Assembly: GCA_937890005.1 (NCBI GenBank)
Contig: CALBZA010000044.1
Location: 1 to 36,173, forward strand
DNA: 36,173 nucleotides
Direction: 5' to 3'
Origin: an uncultured Verrucomicrobia subdivision 3 bacterium
GTDB taxonomy: Bacteria > Verrucomicrobiota > Verrucomicrobiia > Limisphaerales > DASXHY01
The notes beneath the pieces are model-generated. The model made no database searches. It worked only from the letters and a program-made list of their open reading frames with translations, and was not told where the DNA came from. The position numbers and the translations under genes were made by a program. This document shows positions 1-6,861 of the stretch, piece by piece. The stretch's first letter is position 1. Each line of letters begins with the position of its first letter.

Positions 1-14
1 CTTCTCCCGGGCTT

Positions 15-43
15 GCCCCGTGGACCGCAGGTCTTTACGGGGC
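15..43 (-). repeat. GC-rich imperfect hairpin at window edge
   Basis: GCCCCGT at 15-21 pairs with ACGGGGC at 37-43, and GACC at 23-26 pairs with GGTC at 30-33. One base faces three at an internal bulge, and the loop is three bases. It lies directly beyond the first putative attC in cassette direction. GTTCAAC at 46-52 beside it could be the start of a second attC whose far end is outside the window, but it could equally be a terminator stem. The window edge prevents a decision. Confidence 0.4.
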
Positions 44-49
44 TTGTTC

Positions 50-111
50 AACCAACGGCGTGTTTGCCAGCTCCGCTTCGCTCCGTGGCAACACACCCTT
101 TATTGTTAGCC
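50..111 (-). other. Putative integron attC site 1
   Basis: Read on the minus strand, a 62-base imperfect palindrome begins with GGCTAAC, which contains the stop codon of the neighbouring gene, and ends with GTTGGTT. These fit RYYYAAC and GTTRRRY at six of seven positions each. Between them GGGTGTGTTGCCA and TGGCAAACACGCC form a stem with single unpaired bases on both sides, the bulged shape typical of attC. Being fused to the 3' end of a gene is also typical. No integrase is in the window, so function is inferred. Confidence 0.6.
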
Positions 112-666
112 GTCACGGTTCAAACTCTCCACAAACCAAACTGGTGTCTTGCGACGATAATAAGCCTCGACATCCTCCGTGACAATCTCCGTCGTGGGAT
201 GCGGCGCACCCCAACGCTGCTGAAGCAACGCAATGCACTCATCCAGCGAAACTCCGTCGTAAAGCGCGATCTCTTCAACCGGATCATAATCAGGAATAAG
301 GATAATGCGCGAACCACCAAGCGCTCGTGCGATGCTTCGGAACGCGGCGGCGTGAACCTGCTGTAACGGCGCAATGGTGGCGAAGCCACTCCAGCGGCAA
401 GCCGCGTGGACTCGTGTGACATGCTTACCAAAGGCAACGGAAAATCCTCCCGGTCCATGATACCGCAACAAATCATCCTCTGGCGGATTGTGCGCAAGCT
501 CAGCAGTCCAAGTGTCACAAGCGGTGTAGTCGGAATCAGCCGCACGCCAATAGTCCGCGACAGCACGGGTCGCGGGCAATGTCGGCGCAAGAAGAGACAC
601 GACTGCGGTCTGGTCGTGATAATCGGGCACGCTGTAATCGGCCAAAGTGTTCGCTCGAATACCCAT
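106..666 (-). CDS. Hypothetical protein, probable gene-cassette ORF
   Basis: This 186-residue protein has no family that I recognise. It has no obvious signal peptide or membrane segment and reads like a soluble, acidic protein, with an IILIPDYDPVEEIALYDG stretch near residue 120 and a Trp/Tyr-rich C-terminus. Its ATG lies 15 bases after the end of putative attC 2, and its TAA is embedded in putative attC 1. This tight fit between two recombination sites is the usual form of an integron gene cassette. No clear Shine-Dalgarno sequence precedes the ATG. Cassette proteins are often of unknown function, so I assign none. Confidence 0.7.
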   Translation of the reverse strand: MGIRANTLADYSVPDYHDQTAVVSLLAPTLPATRAVADYWRAADSDYTACDTWTAELAHNPPEDDLLRYHGPGGFSVAFGKHVTRVHAACRWSGFATIAPLQQVHAAAFRSIARALGGSRIILIPDYDPVEEIALYDGVSLDECIALLQQRWGAPHPTTEIVTEDVEAYYRRKTPVWFVESLNRDG

Positions 667-680
667 GACGCGCGAATGAC

Positions 681-738
681 GGCTAACGTCAGAAATCAGC
701 GGCGCCGGTACGGCGTCCGCTGGATTTACTTGTTGTGC
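681..738 (-). other. Putative integron attC site 2
   Basis: On the minus strand the 58-base site runs from GCACAAC (within the last codons of the Lnu-like gene) to GTTAGCC. Each matches its core consensus at six of seven positions. The arms AAATCCAGCGGACGCC and GGCGCCGCTGATTT pair perfectly except for two unpaired bases, C and A, on one arm. These look like the extrahelical bases that integron integrases recognise in folded attC. This is the most convincing of the three sites. It separates the Lnu-like gene from the next cassette gene. Confidence 0.68.
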
Positions 739-1547
739 GGTGCCACGGCATCATTGAGCAATTTTTTTATCTGTCCAAACACAGTTATCGGAAGCTCGAT
801 TTTCAGAGGTTCGGCAACACTCTTGAACAATTCGAGGCTCCATTTCCATGATTCTTGATACGCAGTGCATAGCTCCACAGGCTCAGCGCTGGCTGTACAG
901 GCCATATAGCGCTTATAGACTGATTCGGAAAGGTCCGTCTCCAGGGCACGCGAAGGTGTCGGCCAATGATCTGTCGCCCCTTCCTGGAGGCGAACCAACT
1001 TGAGCAGGTTTTCATGGGCTTTGCTGAGCAAAGCCCATGCACGAGCATATTCTCCTCGATTTAGAAGATTGGCGCCAAAAAGCATCAGACTGATGAGATT
1101 CAATGCGAGCCCTTCTACAAGCGGCGCGCCTTCACGCATCGGAGGGCCACCGACAAGGGCGCTCGCGTAATTAGACAGTTCGCCAGACCGATCCAACAAA
1201 ACTGCCGCATCAAGCGAGGGGAACCACCCATAGCCTTGCCAGGTGGAAATGATCGGTATGTCGGACTCCCGCATGAAGTGGAATTCACCGCGAATGCCAT
1301 TTGCAAACAGTGCTGTGTGGTGGCCGAAGTCATCCGGGAAATAAGCAGCAACAGGACTGACTGTATCAAGCCACGAGCGCTGCTCGAAGCTCTGGAAACA
1401 ATCATCATGGATGAACACCGCGAATTCGATATCAGAGAACGTATCACCCTCCCCGATAACAAAGGAGCCGAACATCAATGCCGCGACAATTCGTCCCTCC
1501 TCATTGCAAGCTTCCCTGAAGCGGCCGATCATTTCTTTCTGAAGCAT
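726..1547 (-). CDS. lnu(F)-like: Lnu(F)/LinF-like lincosamide nucleotidyltransferase
   Basis: The 273-residue protein matches the Lnu(B)/Lnu(F) group in length and layout. These enzymes transfer a nucleotide from NTP to lincomycin or clindamycin and so inactivate them. Residues 27-41 carry the nucleotidyltransferase signature GSF...GEGD..SDIE, with Asp39 and Glu41 as likely metal ligands. An RGEFHF motif follows near residue 85 and an LNRGEYARAW-like helix near 160, both familiar from this group. A GGAGG ribosome binding site stands five bases before the ATG. The gene follows the phosphorylase gene after 31 bases with no attC between, and ends inside attC 2. Known lnu(F) genes are integron cassettes, which fits this context. 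Substrate is inferred; another small aminocyclitol-like drug is possible. Confidence 0.82.
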   Translation of the reverse strand: MLQKEMIGRFREACNEEGRIVAALMFGSFVIGEGDTFSDIEFAVFIHDDCFQSFEQRSWLDTVSPVAAYFPDDFGHHTALFANGIRGEFHFMRESDIPIISTWQGYGWFPSLDAAVLLDRSGELSNYASALVGGPPMREGAPLVEGLALNLISLMLFGANLLNRGEYARAWALLSKAHENLLKLVRLQEGATDHWPTPSRALETDLSESVYKRYMACTASAEPVELCTAYQESWKWSLELFKSVAEPLKIELPITVFGQIKKLLNDAVAPHNK

Positions 1548-1578
1548 TGAATCCTCCGAATTACTTCTCTTCCGCTGA

Positions 1579-2343
1579 TTAAACAGTCAAGACAGCATCC
1601 GCGCACAGCCAGAAAAGCTTCTCGCGTATGGCGGCTCTTAATTGCCATGAACGCTCATCCCATTCCACGCAGCTCAAATCGTCCCCGCCATATAATATCT
1701 GCCCTAAAGTTACACCACGAAATTGCGCAACGGCCAGCATGCTTGCACTTTCCATTTCTACGGCTAGACAGCCTTCGTTTTTTCTCATGGCTATCCTACC
1801 CGGTGTCTCTCGGAAAGGCGCATCGGTCGTCCAGGTTTTTCCAATATGATGCGGAATACTCATATTACTCAAGGTGTTTGTAAGAGCCTCTACCGCCAAA
1901 TCTTGTGCAAACACTTCTCGACTGGGTGGCAGGTAATGATATGAAACGCCTTCGTCGCGGACTGCGCTGGATACAACCAGGAAGCTACCAACTGTCATAT
2001 GTTTATCAAGAACACCGCAGCCGCCACAGACCATAAATTTCCGACAACCATAAGCGATGACCTTTTCGAGCAGGCCTGCAGCCAGTGGCGCACCAACACC
2101 TGGGTGAAAAAATGCCAATCTCTTATCACAGTACTGTATTTCATAAATTGGATGAGGCCCATCCTCCCAATAGTCTGTGACCAACACCTTTGCATTGTGT
2201 TCGGTTACTACCTTATCGATCGCATCCTTGAAAAAACAGATTACACAAAACTCAGGCATATCCAGGGGCGCGATGACCTTTGAAGGCTCGATAAAAGCAA
2301 TGCGGGTTGAGTCATATTCCAGAATTGGAAATTTTTTGTTCAT
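1579..2343 (-). CDS. Nucleoside phosphorylase (uridine phosphorylase-like)
   Basis: The 254-residue protein belongs to the PNP/UDP phosphorylase family (NP-I). Such enzymes cleave a nucleoside with phosphate to base and ribose-1-phosphate. Visible signatures are PGVGAPLAA (81-89), CGGCGVLD with VGSFLVV (106-124), VRDEGVSYHY (129-137), TTDAPFRET (172-180) and AVEMESASMLA (194-204), the last holding the ribose-binding Met-Glu pair. The ATG at 2343 is chosen because homology starts there and AAGG precedes it. The open frame extends upstream to 2697, but that part is low-quality sequence running through the attC. Base composition is visibly more AT-rich than most neighbours, a sign of transfer. 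It shares a presumed two-gene cassette with the Lnu-like gene. Confidence 0.85.
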   Translation of the reverse strand: MNKKFPILEYDSTRIAFIEPSKVIAPLDMPEFCVICFFKDAIDKVVTEHNAKVLVTDYWEDGPHPIYEIQYCDKRLAFFHPGVGAPLAAGLLEKVIAYGCRKFMVCGGCGVLDKHMTVGSFLVVSSAVRDEGVSYHYLPPSREVFAQDLAVEALTNTLSNMSIPHHIGKTWTTDAPFRETPGRIAMRKNEGCLAVEMESASMLAVAQFRGVTLGQILYGGDDLSCVEWDERSWQLRAAIREKLFWLCADAVLTV

Positions 2344-2356
2344 AAAACCTTGTTTA

Positions 2357-2456
2357 GCACAACGTTTAAGCAGTGTATCCCGCAAGCCGCGGGCAGGCGG
2401 GGTTGAAAGGCACGGGAGGTGTGGACCGCGGATTGTGGGATACACTGTGGTTGAAC
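2357..2456 (-). other. Putative attC site 3, long form
   Basis: On the minus strand this 100-base palindrome runs from GTTCAAC (a full match to RYYYAAC) to GTTGTGC (six of seven against GTTRRRY). Inside, AGTGTATCCC.CAA.CCGCGG is repeated inverted with only small mismatches around a loop of about 33 bases. The GTTGTGC end lies about 15 bases before the phosphorylase start codon. It is larger than sites 1 and 2, within the known size range for attC. It could instead be a plain inverted repeat, or the end of the neighbouring IS91 element. Confidence 0.5.
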
Positions 2457-2716
2457 TGAACCGCTGAGCCCGCGACGTCCGAGCTACAGAGGAAAGTAAT
2501 TCCATGCCACCCCAAACGCATGGTTTGCACCCCGATCCGGGTTCATCCGATCGTCCGCCTTCACGGTGTGGATCGTTTCGCCATTGGCCATTGCGATGAG
2601 ATTCGGCTCCAGGCGCCTTGTCCGCCACGGTTCTTTCTCCGGACGACAACACTCCCGCTTCAACAGGTGTGCTGTTTTTTGGATTCCGTCCTCGCATGGC
2701 CTGACTTTGCCGTGCT
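2457..2716 (-). other. Non-coding tail downstream of the IS91 transposase
   Basis: No convincing gene is present in these 260 bases. The minus-strand frames crossing it show no family features. By analogy with IS91 this stretch should hold oriIS. A GACGTC palindrome in a GC-rich patch at about 2471-2486 is the only structure I can point to. The minus strand then reads GGTTCAGTTCAACC into putative attC 3. Confidence 0.4.
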
Positions 2717-3901
2717 TCATGACGTGTCGCAATCGAAAATTGGTTTGATCCACTTCAATCTCCGCGGCACTTCCTCCACCTGAATCAATGCCATTGCGCC
2801 GCAATGCGGGCAACGCAACCGCTGCTCCGAGTGGCCGGTTGAAGATTGGGGGTTTTGGGCCGGCTCGGTTTCAACCACCTCCGCTTTTGCTCCCAGACTT
2901 TCCCGCGCCCGCTCGATTCGTTCCTGTCGGTTTCGATTGCCCAATAATCCGTAATGCCGGATTTTCACAAACCGTTCCGGCAACAGGTGCAGACAGAACC
3001 GCCGCGTGAACTCTTCGATCGAGAGCGTCATGGTCTTGCGCCGGCTCTCATCGGCGTAATCCTTGTAGCCAAACGTCACGCTCCGTTCGTCCAGCGACAG
3101 CAATCTCCGGTTGCCGATCGCCACCCGGTGCGTGTAGCGGCTCAGATACTTCAGCACCGTTTCCGGTCCCGCAAAGGGGCGCTTGGCGTACACCACGAAC
3201 TTCTGCGTCTTGAGTTTGTGCAGCAGCCTGCCAAATCCGGCCGGCTCTTCCAGCGCCTGCAGCTTCCCATGGAACTCCAGCTTTCCCTCCGTTTTGACCT
3301 TCTGCAATCCCGCCCGGAACTTCCCGCCGAAGACCGCGCTCAACGCCCGCACGGCAAACAGATAATGCGGTCCTGCTTTCACCCAGCCCGTTCCGTCCAA
3401 TGCCAGTCCGCCGCCCGTCACGATGCAATGCACATGGTAATGTTCGCAGAGTGTCTGTCCCCACGTATGCAGCACAATGGTGATGCCGAGCTGTGCTTTG
3501 AGTTCGTTGCGTCCGAACAGCAGCAATGTCTGTGCGGCTGACTCAAACAACAGGTTGAACAGCATCCGCCGGTTTTGCCGGATCAGCCGGTTGAGCAGAT
3601 GCGGCAGGGTGAACACCACATGAAAATACGGGATCGGCAACAGCGCCGACTCCTGTCGCTCCAGCCAGTCGATGGCTTGCGCGCCCTGGCATTGCGGACA
3701 ATGGCGATTGCCGCAGGCATGCGGCACGAAGTGTTCCTTCCCGCATTGGCCGCAACGATAGCGATGTCCTCCCAGCTCAGGCGTGTGACACACCGCCAGC
3801 AGGTTCAAGATCCCCCAATGCGCCCGGGGCAGCTTGAGCTTCCCGCCTTCCAATGCCTTCCTCAACACCCGCCCCACCGTCAGGGCTTTGTCGGCATTCA
3901 C
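2717..3901 (-). CDS. tnpA: IS91-family Y2 transposase
   Basis: The 394-residue protein is a rolling-circle transposase. A zinc-binding N-terminal module has cysteines at 50, 53, 63, 68 and 71 (CGQC ... CGNRHCPQC). The HUH motif is HYHVH at 154-158, followed by CIVTGGG. Two candidate nucleophilic tyrosines lie in KYLSRY at 252 and 256, the Y2 arrangement of IS91. The GTG start at 3901 overlaps the TGA of the upstream recombinase (GTGA), so translation is probably coupled. The frame is open further upstream, but that part only shadows the recombinase gene. A Cys-x2-Cys pair (CPHCG) near the C-terminus may be a second zinc site. The protein appears intact. Confidence 0.9.
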   Translation of the reverse strand: MNADKALTVGRVLRKALEGGKLKLPRAHWGILNLLAVCHTPELGGHRYRCGQCGKEHFVPHACGNRHCPQCQGAQAIDWLERQESALLPIPYFHVVFTLPHLLNRLIRQNRRMLFNLLFESAAQTLLLFGRNELKAQLGITIVLHTWGQTLCEHYHVHCIVTGGGLALDGTGWVKAGPHYLFAVRALSAVFGGKFRAGLQKVKTEGKLEFHGKLQALEEPAGFGRLLHKLKTQKFVVYAKRPFAGPETVLKYLSRYTHRVAIGNRRLLSLDERSVTFGYKDYADESRRKTMTLSIEEFTRRFCLHLLPERFVKIRHYGLLGNRNRQERIERARESLGAKAEVVETEPAQNPQSSTGHSEQRLRCPHCGAMALIQVEEVPRRLKWIKPIFDCDTS

Positions 3902-4413
3902 AGCCGGGGCACAACGGAGTTCAAATCCAGCAGTTCCAGCGGTCCCTTGATCTGCGACAATCGTTCCTGCCGCACATGCAGATAAATCATCGTCGTCGCG
4001 ACACTCTTGTGCCCGAGCAGGCGTTGCAACACCGGCAACTCCACACCCGCCTCCAGCAGATGCGTCGCAAAGGAATGTCTCAACGTATGAATCCCGCCCT
4101 TGCGCCGCAGACCCGCCCGCTTCACCGCCGCGTAATAAATCCTTTGCGCGGTGCCGTCGGGCAGCGGCCGTTGCGGATCGGAGTTGGACGGAAACAACCA
4201 GTGCTCGGGACGACACACCCGCCAGTAACGATCCAACTCCGCCAGCAATCCCGGAGACAAGACCGTGTAACGATCCTTCCGTCCCTTGCCCAGTTCCACC
4301 CGCAACTGCATCCGCGCCCGATCCACATGCTCAAACTTCAGATGACACGCTTCACGGAGCCGCAATCCTGCTCCATAAACCGTCATCAAAAACGCCCGGT
4401 GCTTGGGATGCAC
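3898..4413 (-). CDS. Tyrosine recombinase, N-terminally truncated
   Basis: Only the catalytic domain is present (171 residues from a GTG start). The active-site set is complete: Arg18 (GAGLR), Lys43, His109 and Arg112 (HTLRH), His135 (LLGHKS) and Tyr144 (TMIYLHV). The usual N-terminal core-binding domain is missing. In-frame sequence continues upstream only about 24 codons to a TAA that lies just after the WD40 gene's end. The gene is therefore cut at a junction, and DNA binding is probably lost. It is coupled to the IS91 transposase by a GTGA overlap. It lacks the extra segment between the catalytic motifs that marks integron integrases, so it is not IntI. Confidence 0.85.
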   Translation of the reverse strand: MHPKHRAFLMTVYGAGLRLREACHLKFEHVDRARMQLRVELGKGRKDRYTVLSPGLLAELDRYWRVCRPEHWLFPSNSDPQRPLPDGTAQRIYYAAVKRAGLRRKGGIHTLRHSFATHLLEAGVELPVLQRLLGHKSVATTMIYLHVRQERLSQIKGPLELLDLNSVVPRL

Positions 4414-4490
4414 CGCGGCGATCGTGAAAAGCTTTTCCAGTTCCTGAATGCGTTGACGATTCCTCCCGTCCCGTACTCGCGGTTACCGGC

Positions 4491-6518
4491 TCAATCCTCC
4501 GGCACCGTTCTTACACGAAAGAATCTCGCGGGTGGATTGGTCGAAGTGAATATGAGGTGCGGGCTGATGGCGCCGGTTACATCCTCCCAGGGGCCGGTAA
4601 CGTCTTCCGCATGCTGCAGTGTGCCGACGTTCCAACGCAATTCGAGATCGTTTTCGTTCTGCTCGAACTCCAGCCGCGCGGCAATGTCTGCAATGCTCCA
4701 GAGCCGGACAATGTCGGCGCCAGTGAGGATGCTCGTCCCCGTGGCACTGAAGGCGATCGAATTCACGGGTGCGGCGTGACCGTCAAAGACGCGAAGTTCT
4801 TTACCGTCTCGCGCATCCCACAATCGCGCAGTGAAGAATGGCCAGCCTTCACCGCCCAGAACAAATCGTCCGTCTGGTGAAAACGTGACGCATTCCAGAA
4901 ATGCGGCCGGCGAAATGGAATCGAGCTTCACGTCTCCAGTAGCCGGATCAAATGTCCGCAGAAAGCCATCCGCCCACGCGACGAGCAGGTCGCCGGTCGC
5001 GGGTGAAAACGCCAGGCCTGTGACAGCGCCCGCATTGAGGTCAAAGGTTCGCAACAATTGCCCATTTTCTGCGTTCCACAAACGGACCGTTCCCCCTGTA
5101 TCGCCGCTTGCCAGATACATTCCATTAGATGACACCGCCACGGACCGGATCAATGTCCCAAGACTGTTGAACGTTCGAATGTGTGCACCGGTGGCGACAT
5201 CCCAAAGGCGGGCCGTTCCATCCTGAGCGCCCGTGGCAATTCGCTGTCCATCCGGAGAAAAAACAGCGGTGTAAAGCCATCTGGTGTGACCCACAAATTC
5301 GCGCTCAACCAATCCGGTCTGGGGATTCGACAGGTGCGCCGAATAAATGGGCGCGCCAAACGTAGTGAGGACGTAATTGCCATCTGGCGAGAACACCGCA
5401 GTCTGCGTGCCTGCGCCATGTCCGGGCACGACGGTATAAGGAACACCATTGCTGCGAGTCCACAGGCGGGTGAACGCTTCAACGCCGCCCGACACGATGT
5501 AGCGGCCGTCCGGCGAAAATCCCACTCCCATCGTCGTGCTCGTCGTATGTCCTCCAAACACGCGCAGGTTCGTACCGAGTTCGTACTCCTTCACTCGAAC
5601 CAGATTGTTCGGATGCGCCGTTATAATCTGCTTGGTTCCAGGAATGGCCGCGATGCGAATCAGCGACTCGCCCATGAAGCTGTGTTCGATTTCACCCGAA
5701 ACGGTATCCCACGTAATCACGCGTCCGTCGTGACAGCCGGCGATGACCAGCGCACTGTTGGTGGCGGTTTCAAGATCGATGACGATCTGACTCGCACCGA
5801 TCAATGGACGGATCAGTTCACCGGTTTCGATATTCCGAACCTGCACCGCGGAATCGCTGCCGCCCGTTACGAGAAAGCCGCCGTCAACGAATGCTATTTC
5901 CTGAACCAAACTGCCAAAGCTGAGAAGTGTCTGGCCCGTGGTCAAATTCCAGACCCGAACGTTGTTCGTGGCCGAAACATCCACCGTCACGAGCAGGTTT
6001 GTGTCAGGCGCAAACCTCGCTCGCGTGACAGGCATTCCAGGAACAGTCAGCGTTTGCAACATATCTCCTGTTTCCATCGACCATATCCGCGCAGTGTTGT
6101 CACCGGCGGAAACGAATGATTTTCCATCGGCCGCAAAAACGAGGTCGGAGATCGATCCCGCATGTCCGACGAACGAGCGGATTTCCTCGCCCGTTTCCAC
6201 ATTCCACGCGCGAATCACGCGGTCGAATCCTCCGGTCAGCAACACTTCGCCATCGGGAGAAAAGCAAATCGCCGAGAGTTGCGCGCGATGTGCCTCCAAT
6301 CGATGCACGACATTTCCATCCTCGAAATCCCAGAGAAACGCACCGCCCGAACCCGCCGTCGCCATCCATTGCCGGTCCGGCGAGATGGCCACATTCAACA
6401 AGTCGCCCAGTCCAAACTTGCGGGCAGGCTGCACGACCGTATCCGCTCGCGAACAAAGCGTGAACGCCGCCAGACAAAGACAGGGCACGACTCCGCCGAG
6501 GAAGGGGAAGGTTTGCAT
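4491..6518 (-). CDS. Secreted WD40-repeat protein
   Basis: This 675-residue protein opens with a signal peptide (MQTFPFLGG..., hydrophobic, ending CSRA). Many WD40 repeats then run to about residue 620, recognised by recurring FSPDG, GH..... and RLWD/RVWN elements. They should form one or two beta-propellers. The C-terminal part (FEQNENDLELRW ... GTLQ.AEDVTGPWEDV ... ARFFRVR) is a tail module common on secreted Verrucomicrobiota proteins, with unknown function. ATG 6518 is preferred over an in-frame GTG at 6536 because the signal peptide begins there; neither has a clear ribosome binding site. It is read away from the SRP/dnaX block. The partner is unknown; WD40 propellers usually bind proteins. 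Confidence 0.85.
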   Translation of the reverse strand: MQTFPFLGGVVPCLCLAAFTLCSRADTVVQPARKFGLGDLLNVAISPDRQWMATAGSGGAFLWDFEDGNVVHRLEAHRAQLSAICFSPDGEVLLTGGFDRVIRAWNVETGEEIRSFVGHAGSISDLVFAADGKSFVSAGDNTARIWSMETGDMLQTLTVPGMPVTRARFAPDTNLLVTVDVSATNNVRVWNLTTGQTLLSFGSLVQEIAFVDGGFLVTGGSDSAVQVRNIETGELIRPLIGASQIVIDLETATNSALVIAGCHDGRVITWDTVSGEIEHSFMGESLIRIAAIPGTKQIITAHPNNLVRVKEYELGTNLRVFGGHTTSTTMGVGFSPDGRYIVSGGVEAFTRLWTRSNGVPYTVVPGHGAGTQTAVFSPDGNYVLTTFGAPIYSAHLSNPQTGLVEREFVGHTRWLYTAVFSPDGQRIATGAQDGTARLWDVATGAHIRTFNSLGTLIRSVAVSSNGMYLASGDTGGTVRLWNAENGQLLRTFDLNAGAVTGLAFSPATGDLLVAWADGFLRTFDPATGDVKLDSISPAAFLECVTFSPDGRFVLGGEGWPFFTARLWDARDGKELRVFDGHAAPVNSIAFSATGTSILTGADIVRLWSIADIAARLEFEQNENDLELRWNVGTLQHAEDVTGPWEDVTGAISPHLIFTSTNPPARFFRVRTVPED

Positions 6519-6640
6519 GGGCGAAGATTTTGACACGCTTTACGCGGTCCGCAATCGCGCAAGTTTCACAAAATTTCAGGGGCGATTGCGCCTCATCGTT
6601 GTGACGAATCGTGCAATTTCTCTTCGCGCGGTAATTCTCC

Positions 6641-6669
6641 TTGAAGCCATGACGTCACTGACGCACATT
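6641..6669 (+). promoter_or_regulatory. Candidate promoter of the SRP RNA
   Basis: TTGAAG at 6641-6646 and CACATT at 6664-6669 are separated by 17 bases and end seven bases before the expected first base of the SRP RNA. The -35 box is good; the -10 box matches TATAAT at only three of six positions. Spacing and placement are the main support. Confidence 0.4.
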
Positions 6670-6675
6670 CCCACC

Positions 6676-6776
6676 CGCCAGGGCCCATGGAATGTGGACT
6701 TACGAACCCCGCCAGGGCCGGAAGGCAGCAACGGTAGTTTGCTCGACATCTGCCGTGGTCACCCTGGCACTTTTTT
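6676..6776 (+). ncRNA. ffs: Signal recognition particle RNA, small bacterial type
   Basis: The conserved domain IV core is visible as CCAGGGCCGGAAGGCAGCA at 6712-6730, which binds Ffh. GCCAGGG at 6677-6683 pairs with CCCTGGC at 6762-6768 to close the hairpin, followed inward by CCCATGG against CCGTGG. A T-rich run (TTTTTTATTT) follows and could end transcription. The length of roughly 95-100 bases fits the 4.5S-type RNA. It lies directly upstream of dnaX, the same order as scr-dnaX in Bacillus subtilis. Exact ends are estimated. Confidence 0.92.
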
Positions 6777-6861
6777 ATTTATGGTTTGTGATTTACGATG
6801 CGGATCGGATGTTGAGCGATCCGGTTCGAAATCATGAATCATCAAATCGTAAATCATAAAT
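6777..6861 (+). promoter_or_regulatory. Structured leader with 7/8-nt repeats before dnaX
   Basis: An outer stem pairs TGATTTACGAT (6789-6799) with ATCGTAAATCA (6846-6856). An inner stem pairs CGGATCG (6801-6807) with CGATCCG (6817-6823) around a nine-base loop. The outer arm ends four bases before the dnaX ATG, and no Shine-Dalgarno sequence is visible. The right half is also a degenerate tandem repeat: AATC recurs at 6830, 6837, 6845 and 6852. It may control dnaX translation, or may simply be a repeat element. Confidence 0.5.

Larger units (their letters stand above)
2457..4490 (-). mobile_element. IS91-family element, partial
   Basis: The element is defined by a truncated tyrosine recombinase followed by a Y2 (HUH) transposase. 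This gene pair is seen in one branch of the IS91 family, which moves by rolling-circle replication and leaves no target duplication. The side downstream of the transposase is where oriIS is expected; it meets the GTTC of putative attC 3, and IS91-type elements favour GTTC or CTTG next to oriIS. The other side stops within about 70 bases of the WD40 gene's stop codon and lacks the recombinase N-terminus. Exact ends are inferred, since no terminal repeats are expected. Confidence 0.6.

Noticed and set aside
2344..2697. N-terminal extension of the nucleoside phosphorylase
   Set aside because: The upstream frame runs through the palindrome, has no family features and is low-complexity; homology begins at ATG 2343 with a ribosome binding site.
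2484..2813. 109-residue minus-strand ORF downstream of the transposase
   Set aside because: It begins inside the transposase gene in another frame and shows no recognisable pattern; probably a shadow.
3898..4413. Integron integrase (IntI) next to the attC sites
   Set aside because: The catalytic domain lacks the additional segment typical of IntI between its conserved boxes, and the gene is coupled to an IS91 transposase, as in int-tnp IS91 elements.
5181..6119. 312-residue plus-strand ORF opposite the WD40 gene
   Set aside because: It is an Arg-rich antisense frame without motifs; the minus strand has regular WD40 repeats.
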